Positions 1 to 7,800 of a DNA stretch of 11,242 bases are shown here, in pieces (within the stretch, counting starts at the first letter, position 1; each line of letters begins with the position of its first letter). The stretch is from the NCBI GenBank assembly GCA_036939355.1, contig JALLAP010000758.1, positions 1 to 11,242 of the forward strand. Direction: 5' to 3'. Under the pieces are notes generated by a model. That model was not told the DNA's origin. It saw nothing but the letters and a program-made list of their open reading frames with translations, and searched no databases. The translations under genes and the position numbers were made by a program. The DNA comes from Thalassiosira profunda (taxonomy: Eukaryota > Bacillariophyta > Thalassiosirophyceae > Thalassiosirales > Thalassiosiraceae).

Positions 1-1258
1 GCGCCATCGCAAACGCCAGCGCCGTCCTCACCGCGCACTCCTCGTCGTGCGACAGGAACGGCGGGGGCGCCGGTCCCTTTGGATCGTTCGCGACTTTGAC
101 CAACGTGTGGGAATGATGGTACGAGTCCAATGCCGCCTTGAGGGATTGGTTGAAGGGGGCGCACTGCGGTGGCTTTGGCTCGGTGGGAGGGGCAGATTGG
201 GGTTTGTCGTTGGAGCGCATGGGCTGCTCCCGAATGGCAGAGGACGCAGTCCCCCCTTCTTTGCCGGCCGACGTCCCCTCGTCCTTGCCAGCGTCTGCCA
301 CGGCAGCTTTGTCCCCTCCTGCCTTCCCGGCGTCGCCATCCACTACCGTCGCCCCCGTAGAAGCTGGGGCAGGCTGTTTCCCCCCTCCCCCGCTCGCAAC
401 GCCCCCCGCTGCTCCCAAACCACCCGCGCTCCTCTCATCCCTGTCATTATTGGAACCCCTAGCCTCCTCCTCCAAATGGCGCCGCGCCTCGGCCATGCTC
501 TTGAACCGCCCGCCCCCGGGGCCGAAGTAGAAGGTGTCACTTTTCGCATTGCCCCAGCGCCCGCTGGCGTGTTTCCGGGGGACCGTCCGCTTCGTCCACC
601 CGGCGCCCAATTCCGCGCAGGGCTCCGCCTCGACCGCACCCCCGCCCGGCGATTTGGGACTGGCATTGGCGCCGTCCTCCGCGCCGTCCTCCCCCGTCGC
701 TTCCTTCGCCTCCCCTCCCAACTCCAACAATTCCCCCAATCCCTCCACGAAAATATCTCGATCGGGAAACGCGGCCGTCTCCTCGGTCCCGTCGTCGTCG
801 TACCCAATCTTGATCTTCCTCCCCCCGCTCAGGATCTTGGAGATGGCGCCGGGGTACCACTTGATCTCCCTCCGCTTGCCTCCCTTCTTCCCGCTGCCCT
901 TCCCTCCCTGCGTGTTCCCTCCTTTCGAGTTGACCTTGGCGCCGCCCCCGTACGGGCCGTCGATCTCCTCCACGAACCGGACCTTGACCCGCATCCCCTC
1001 CTTCAATTTATCCCGCAGTGCTTCCGCCGGGAGAGAATGGAGGCGATCCACCAGCTCCGAGGGGGGAGGGTCGACGCCACCAGCTTTTGATGGGTCATTG
1101 CTCGAGCCAGCTTCATTGTCCGCGAGTGACTGACCGTTGTTGCCGCCGTTGGCGAGGCGGGGCGACCCCCGCCGCTCCTTGATGTTGATCTTCTTCTCCT
1201 TGTAGTCGACGTCCCCGGACTTGCGCCGGGAGGGGCGCTGCGAGGACGGCGGCGCCAT
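1..1258 (-). CDS. Tudor-like + MBD-like chromatin reader (3' end outside window)
   Basis: On the minus strand an ATG at 1258-1256 opens a frame that runs without a stop to the window edge: 419 codons, no intron needed, C-terminus missing. The N-terminus is basic (residues 1-35, RRKSGDVDYKEKKINIKERR). Residues 88-171 resemble a Tudor-like fold: GMRVKVRF, then after a glycine/lysine-rich loop KWYPGAISKI, then RKIKIGYDDDGTEE and FPDRDIFV. Residues 220-263 resemble an MBD: GWTKRTVPRK, SDTFYF, GRFKSMAEARRHLE. Low-complexity Gly/Ala/Lys sequence follows to about residue 360. The last readable part, FLSHDEECAVRTALAFAMA, begins another ordered region that I do not recognise. From the families, a nuclear protein binding histone marks and/or DNA is likely. 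The start is the first ATG of the frame (context GGCC-ATG-G). Both domain calls were made by eye; the MBD match is the firmer. Confidence 0.72.
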   Translation of the reverse strand, partial: MAPPSSQRPSRRKSGDVDYKEKKINIKERRGSPRLANGGNNGQSLADNEAGSSNDPSKAGGVDPPPSELVDRLHSLPAEALRDKLKEGMRVKVRFVEEIDGPYGGGAKVNSKGGNTQGGKGSGKKGGKRREIKWYPGAISKILSGGRKIKIGYDDDGTEETAAFPDRDIFVEGLGELLELGGEAKEATGEDGAEDGANASPKSPGGGAVEAEPCAELGAGWTKRTVPRKHASGRWGNAKSDTFYFGPGGGRFKSMAEARRHLEEEARGSNNDRDERSAGGLGAAGGVASGGGGKQPAPASTGATVVDGDAGKAGGDKAAVADAGKDEGTSAGKEGGTASSAIREQPMRSNDKPQSAPPTEPKPPQCAPFNQSLKAALDSYHHSHTLVKVANDPKGPAPPPFLSHDEECAVRTALAFAMA

Positions 1259-1835
1259 GGCCGGCTGAGCGGAGCAGGGGCGGGTGCGGGGGGCAGAAGA
1301 ATGAAGAAGTGGAAGGTAAGTTGTAGCCGGATAGTACGTAAAATAGCTAACGTTTTGCTTCCCCTCTGCTTGCCATCCTCCCACAGCGCCCTGATGCCGC
1401 TCGACGTGGGCAGGGCCTCCGCCCTGCCGCCCGCGGCGGGTTGGAATGGGGCCCACGGCGGTGGCGCCCACCGCCATCGCCACATCCTGGATCCTGGCCC
1501 GCCGCGGCGGCGGATTCGAGCTGAAGAATATTCGACCCTTTTACCTGAGTGAGAGCGTGTTGAGACGCGGTGATGTCGTCGTCGTCTCCTTCAACTTCAA
1601 ATACTGCACAGCGCTCCGCACTTCTCCATCCGGCATCTTCCTCCGCGCTTCTCCGGCCGGCGTGTCAAGCTTTGCAAATGGTTCGCATCGCAGAGCATGA
1701 CGATCATGCATGGTTCATGGAGCCTATGTTGCTGCAAAACGCGGAGGATACATCACCGGCGCACAGAACAAGCACACCGGCTGCTGCAACCCGGGCTGCA
1801 AGCCGGCGTCGAGAGAATAGGCAACGATTGCAAGG
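1259..1835. promoter_or_regulatory. Divergent intergenic region with shared promoter potential
   Basis: These 577 bases separate two head-to-head start codons, so both promoters must lie here or overlap the transcribed leaders. I see no convincing TATA box. An AT-richer patch (GAAGAATATTCGACCC, about 1524-1539) stands out from GC-rich flanks. A candidate plus-strand intron lies at 1316-1386 and an upstream ORF at 1570-1839. Two imperfect copies of a unit of about 27 nt lie at 1614-1640 and 1641-1666 (CTCCGCACTTCTCC versus CTCCGCGCTTCTCC). No transcription start can be fixed from sequence. Confidence 0.5.
1316..1386 (+). other. Candidate 5'-UTR intron of the large plus-strand gene
   Basis: The donor GTAAGT follows AAG at 1313-1315. 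The acceptor CCCACAG ends at 1386 after a pyrimidine-rich tract, with GCTAAC as a possible branch site around 1348. At 71 nt it matches the introns of the downstream gene. If transcribed, it puts the plus-strand leader within about 60 bases of the minus gene's start codon. A short ATG frame at 1301 crosses the splice but ends at a TGA soon after, so I treat it as leader, not protein. Confidence 0.4.
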
Positions 1836-1839
1836 ATGA
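1570..1839 (+). other. Upstream ORF ending in an ATGA overlap with the main start
   Basis: An 89-codon Ser/Ala/Arg-rich frame runs from ATG 1570 to TGA 1837-1839. That stop overlaps the ATG (1836-1838) of the large gene in an ATGA arrangement. No domain is recognisable. It could be a translated upstream ORF that tempers the main frame, or chance in GC-rich DNA. It is not in frame with the large gene. Confidence 0.2.
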
Positions 1840-4800
1840 GGCATTCGGGCGGATCGACTGCCCCGTCGATCCTCGCGGGGGACGCGGGGGGCGAGGGAGA
1901 TGAGCTGATTGCCACGTCGGACGATGCGGGCGGGGAGCCGCGCGATCTGTCTGCCACCGCCCACTCGACGGTGTTCATCGGCGACGTCGACGAGGAAGAT
2001 TACCCCGAAATCCTCGGCCGCGCCCGCAACTCTCGGGAGCGAGAGGGCCGGCGGGGGGATGGTGGCGAGGAGAATGGTAGGACCGCCGCCACGATCGAGC
2101 AAGACGTGGGCGGGGCGGCGGCGCGCGACGAAATTGCCGCCCTCGTGGCGGAGGTCCTCCCCGGCGAGGTGGAACGCGTGGACGATTTGCTGGCGCAGTT
2201 CCAGGGGCGGGAGGACAAATTGATGGCCACGCTGCGGAGCATGAAGGCAAGGTCGGTGGCGGAGGAGCGCGAGGAGGACGAGCCAAGGCCAGATGATGGC
2301 GACAACGCCCCGACACCTCGTGCAACCATTGGCGGAAACGTTGAGCTCATCGACGATGATGAGGGCGATGCCCCCGTGCCCTTTCACCAGCGGGGCACCG
2401 GCGGAGATTCGAAAGCGCCACCACAGGTGCATGGGAGACCCGAGATCATCCACGAGGACGGCCCGCCCGTGCCTCCTTCTCAGATCGAAGCCCAAGCCGG
2501 CGCCGGCAAGGAAGAAGCGCCAGCTTGCAAGCGAGGGGTCGAAATCATCGACGACGAGGGGCCGTCCCCACTCCACCACCAATACGATCCGGGGGACGGC
2601 GAGGGGGGCAGTAGAAAAGACGAGGCGATGCAGAATGCATACTTGTTCATGCGTTATCTACTGTGGGTGCTCACGGGGATCCCTCCCCCCAGCGACGAGG
2701 GAGATTCCGGCGCGCCGGGCGACGAAGATCATCGCCCTGCGTCCATTCCAGCGAGGGCGAGGCCTTCGCAGGAGGAGGAGGCCGGAAGCCACCCAGCGTC
2801 GCGACCATCGCAGGAGGTTGCCACGGCAGGAACGTCGCTGCCGGAGACCCCCATACTGGAGGCCACGCTGGTCGACGAGGAGGTGCCCGAGGTGAACATC
2901 ACCTACACCTACCAGCCGCCGAATGTCTACGATGCATTCCCCATGAACGAAAGTAGCAGCGGCGAGAGCGAAGGTGAAGGAGATGGCGAAATGGAAAGCG
3001 AAGGAAGTTCGGACACGGGCAGCAAAGAAGAGGATTTGGCAGCACTTCCTTGTTGGAAGCGCTACCAGAGATCTGCCTGCTTTGCGAGAGCCTTTGTGCT
3101 GTTCGCCTTGGCAGTCGGCTTGGCCGTTGGTCTGACAGTATCCAGGAAGGATGAACCCGTCAGTGTGTCAGAGAATGCCGCCACTCCAACGTCGCATCCC
3201 ACATCTCCTCTCGTGGCGGCATCGTGTGTTTGCTCTCAGACACCGCTGGGCTACTACAAATGCGAAGATGACGACACCCTGACTGAGTGGCAAGCGGAAA
3301 GCCCGTCGTCCTTTTCGATGTGCGTCCACCCGAGTATGGGCACTGGGGTTGAGATATTCATTGATGAACTACGTCTGACGCACGTGGAGAGCAACACGAC
3401 GTGGGATGTTGACATTGCTACGAGCATGGACGTACTGATTGTTTTGGACGATGCCTTGGGCGATTCGACGGTGGAGACCATGGTTCTAACGCCACTGTTC
3501 CCAGTGGCCGAGATCATTTCGACCATTGACACGGGGGATAGTGTTAGCAACACATTCGAGGTATCAGGGAAATTGTTCACTCAACAACAAGACGAAGGCA
3601 GTGTTGCAATGGAGAACAGGAGCGATGATTCGACACTCCAACTCGAGATGGCAGTAACAGAGATGTTCCATCTGACGATCAGTTTGATACAAACCTCGAC
3701 GAGCAGCCCGAGCAATCAACCAGTGATGCCTTCATTGCCCGGCCCTGTCTCGCCATTGGCGTCAAGCAGCCCATCAACAAGCTCTACGGGTGCTGATCGA
3801 ACCTCTCCTGCTCCTTCTTGCACCAATACGATTGGATTTGTGGACATATATGGGGACGAGTGCGATTACTACGAGGCGGATCCAGATTATCCACTGTTTT
3901 GTGAGAGTTACGGTGCAAACGGGCCAGCTGGAAATACGCCCAACGAGAACTGCTGCGTGTGCAAAGAAGCCTTGGAAGACGATGGCTCAGCGGGTGTAAC
4001 AAGCGATGTTACCCCGGCTCCTCCAACCATTCTTCCGATGGAGGCGTGCGTTTGCTCTTTGGCTCAAGACGACTTCAATGGCAGTCAGCTCCAATTGGAG
4101 GGCAGTCACAGGTGTCAAGACGACGACAACCTAACCTATGAGCAGGCTCGAAGAGCACCACCCTTTTCGATGTGCGTGTATCCAAGTTTGGACTCCGGAG
4201 CCACAACCTTTGACATCAAGGAAGTATCTATGCGGCATATGGAGAGCAATGCATTGTGGAATGCAAACTTGGCTACGAGCGTGGGCATCGGCGAATCGTA
4301 CTTGGTTGTGGAAGACGACATTGCCAATGCAACAGTGAAGACGATGGTCATGGCGCCATTGTCGCCCATTACTGAGATCTTTTCGGCCATCAGCACACCA
4401 GCTAGCTTTGGTGGGACATTGGAGGTCGCCGGGGGAGTTTCGTTCGATGTTGGGAATGATGCCACTCCTGAACCTCAGACTCGACAACTGACTACAACAG
4501 AGACTGCAACGTTTCAACTGTTGATCGATTTGCTGCCAAGTTCGACGAACAATCCCGGCAATGGCCCAACCAAGCCCCCCTCTTTGCAGCCTGTGGCAAC
4601 TGACCCAACAAACAGTCCTGCATTCCCTTCCTTCGCGTCGGACTCGCCGTCGAACAGCCCATCAGCAAGTCCTGTGAAGAGCAGCTCTGGCGGCGGAGAT
4701 TCAGACCCTCCTTGCACCAACACGATTGGATTTGTCGATATGTATGGAGATGGATGCAGCTACTACGAGGCGGATGCAAACTACCCATTGTTTTGTGAGA

Positions 4801-7800
4801 GTTACGGGGCAAATGGAGGAGTTGGAAATACGCCCAACGAACACTGCTGCGTGTGCAAAGAAGCCTTGGAAGCGAAAGGTTCTACAGGTGATGTTCCTCC
4901 AACGATACTTCCCACGAAGGAGCCTTCGAGCAGGCCAACGACGCCAGCACCTCCGTCCAGCGAACCAACTGATCAGCCGACTAAGGTGAGTTAGTACAGA
5001 AGATGTGACACATCTATTCTGTTGTCAAGCGAATCTCACCATTTTACGCGTCCCTCTCAATAGCAATTCATTCTTCTGGGGGGCACTAGGTCGCCCTCTG
5101 CTCGTCCAACGAGAGAGCCATCGGACCGGCCGACCGACCAGCCAACAAAGGTGAGTGTAGGCGGGGCGGCTTCATATTGGATTGTCTTTCGCTCGCTGAC
5201 CAATCAAATGGTCGACAGACGCCCACGAACAAGCCAACAGTGCTTGCCAGCCCCCCTACACGTAGACCGTCGGATCAGCCCACGAGGGTAAGAAGCCGAG
5301 CGAAATGCACAGCTTACTCTTGCCTATCTTGTCAATCGCCTCTCTCACACAACTACAATTCTAGGAGCCCACGAGCAAGCCCACGGCGTTTCCTTCGGCC
5401 CGTCCGACCAGAGAGCCGTCCGACCAGCCGACAAAGGTGAGCTGTTGCAACACACATGATGCCCAAAATGCGCCGGCCATCTCTTCTCACCTTGTCGCAC
5501 TCTCCAATCAGAAACCCTCGAGTAAGCCAACGGCGCCTCCCGTCCCAGGCCCGACACCTCCCGGCCAGCCTACCAAAGTGAGTCCAACGATGAATGTATT
5601 ACGTGCTTTTGTACAAAATGTACCAGCCCTCATCAATCCATTAATGCACTATCCCTGCAGGAGCCGACGAGCAAGCCCACGGCATTTCCCTCCGCTCGGC
5701 CAACGAGAGAGCCGTCAGATCAGCCGACAAAGGTGAGATGATGAAACAATGATGAATACACCTAGTCAATAAAACGCTCATTCTGAGTTTGTTTTGCGCT
5801 GTTGCTGGAACCTCCAGCCGACGGCGCCGCCAACACGAGATCCAACGCGGGAGCCTTCCGATCAGCCCACCAAGGCGAGTCTGACTGTGCGCAATCTTGT
5901 ACTACTATTTACTCTAAACGCCTCCCACATTCGTCGAAACAGGAGCCGACGAGCAAGCCCATGGTCTCTCCTTCGGCCCGGCCGACCAAACAGCCTTCGA
6001 AGGAACCTTCGGCCGAACCAACCAAGCAGCCCTCGAAGGATCCTTCTGCTGAGCCGACCAAAGAGGTAGGCGGTACACTTCTTGTTGATCATCTGTTTCC
6101 CAATGAACACACCCTCACCTCGCAATATCTCTAATCGATCTCAGCCCACCAAGCAACCTTCGAAGGAGCCTTCTGCTGAGCCGACCAAGCAGCCCACGGC
6201 CGAGCCGACCAAACAGGTAGGCGGATCCACTTCTCCCGTAGATCATTTATTTTTCCCGAACACAAACTCATCTTGCCGTGTCCCCGACCATTATTAGCCT
6301 ACGAGCGAACCCACTAAACAACCCTCGAAGGAACCGACCAAGCAGCCCACGGCCGAGCCGACCAAAGAGCCGACGAAGCAGGTACGTGGATTCGCGTCTC
6401 TCTCTTCGTTTTTTTTTTTTGCTCTTCGACGGCATAAATACATCTCATCTTCGATGTGCCCAACCATCTTAGCCGACGAGCGAACCCACGAAACAACCTT
6501 CGAAGGAACCGACTAAGCAGCCGACGGCGGAACCGACTAAGCCGGTACGTTCTCATTTCAGCTGATTGATTTATCTGCCACTCATGGTTAAAACACTGTT
6601 ATCATTGTCTCCTCTCGCTCCACTCCAATCGAACCAACAGCCGACGGCGGAACCGACGAAACAGGTAAGAGGACTTCCTTCTGTGCTTGTGTCTGCGTTC
6701 ATCAGCTTCGCGTTTATTCATTACACTGCTCCAATCGAATCAACAGCCAACGCTCAAACCAACCGTTTCTCCGACGAAGAAGCCGACTGTAGACGTAAGT
6801 CTCATGTTGTGGTGTCACACTTCTCTCAAATGTGTCTGAACGTTTCCCTTGTGCTAGACGCTGGCCCCGATGGTCTCCCACGCGCCCACTATTTCGTCCG
6901 AGCCAACTGTCTCGTCGGAGCCGACGACGTCCTCGGCTCCCGCTCCATCGAAGAAGCCGACCAATGTTGTGCGTGAAAATTGCATTCTTTGCTTGCCTCT
7001 TTGTCGCATATCTTATGCCATCTCCTCTATCTCTTGTTCAGCCCACGCGGATTCCAACGCAGAAGCCGACGCAGAAACCAACCGATAGCCCAACACGTGC
7101 TCCGTCGAAGAAGCCTACCGATATTGTGAGTTGTGATATGATATCGTTTCCTCAGGGAGACATTCCTCTCATCGAGTAATGTCGAATCGACTCTGTTTCG
7201 CTACCTCTACGTAGCCCACGCGAAGCCCCACTCCCATTCCAACTCAGGAGCCATCTCTGCCTCCAACGAAAAAGCCCACTGCAAATGTAAGTGGTCTGGT
7301 TCACTTCATATCTCTTGGATGTGTCCTCTCACCATTGATACAATCTCCTGCCGACCTCCAAGCCCACTCAACAGCCAACGCTCAAACCAACCCTTTCTCC
7401 GACGAAGAAGCCGACTGTAGACGTGAGTCTGATGTTGTGGTGTGACATTTCTCTCAAAATGTGTCTCAACGTTTCCCTTTTGTGTTACCACAGCCCACGC
7501 GAAGCCCATCTTCGGCTCCGACGCAACATCCTTCGCCAAGCCCATCTTTGGCTCCGTCGCAGCAGCCTTCGGAGAGCACAACCCCTGCGCCATCGCAGCA
7601 GCCTTCGGACAGCGCAACATTTGCGCCGTCGCAGCGGCCTTCAGAGAGCGCAACCACCCCTCCATCGCAGCAGCCGTCTGAGAGCGCAACATTTGCGCCG
7701 TCGCAGCGGCCTTCGGAGAGCGCAACCACCCCTCCATCGCAGCAGCCGTCGCCAACCTCATCTTCAGCTTTATCGCAGCAGCCGTCCGAGAGCGCAACCA

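Larger units (their letters stand above)
5064..7422 (+). repeat. PT-repeat stalk exons in three families
   Basis: Family 1 (exons 2-7) encodes versions of EPTSKPTAFPSARPT followed by REPSDQPTK. Family 2 (exons 8-12) encodes PTKQPSKEP and PTAEPTKQ units. Family 3 (exons 13-17) encodes PTLKPTVSPTKKPTVD, PSKKPTN and related units. Exon 8 (5943-6065) starts as family 1 and ends as family 2. Typical exons are 66-87 nt; exon 12 is only 24 nt and exon 8 is 123 nt. Together they give 387 residues of extended, probably heavily O-glycosylated stalk (glycosylation is inferred from Thr/Ser/Pro content). Confidence 0.75.
4986..7493 (+). other. Array of 17 short phase-0 introns and 16 mini-exons
   Basis: Introns: 4986-5063, 5151-5218, 5288-5364, 5437-5511, 5578-5660, 5733-5817, 5875-5942, 6066-6144, 6217-6297, 6382-6472, 6545-6640, 6665-6746, 6795-6857, 6969-7041, 7126-7214, 7287-7374, 7423-7493. 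Lengths are 63-96 nt. Sixteen have GT donors (mostly GTGAG, GTAAG, GTAGG or GTACG); one has GC. All end in AG after pyrimidine-rich sequence. Every intron falls between codons, so each of the 16 internal exons (24-123 nt) is a multiple of three. I placed each site by donor/acceptor consensus plus continuity of the PT repeat. The model has not been tested against transcripts. Confidence 0.8.

Noticed and set aside
47..1133. Long plus-strand and other-frame ORFs over 47-1133
   Set aside because: They overlap the fully open minus-strand frame with recognisable Tudor-like and MBD-like motifs. The overlapping frames are proline/arginine-rich with no domain, as expected of shadow frames in GC-rich coding DNA.
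1704..2582. 292-codon minus-strand ORF
   Set aside because: It is antisense to the acidic N-terminal region of the large gene and has no recognisable domain. GC-rich codons often leave antisense frames open.
6545..6561. Very close acceptor CATTTCAG at 6553-6560 for intron 11
   Set aside because: It would leave an intron of about 16 nt, too short to splice, and the next codons do not continue the PT repeat.
5177..7179. Short plus-strand ORFs within the stalk region
   Set aside because: Each is a stalk exon read through its flanking introns or in a wrong frame. The PT repeat continues only when the introns are removed.
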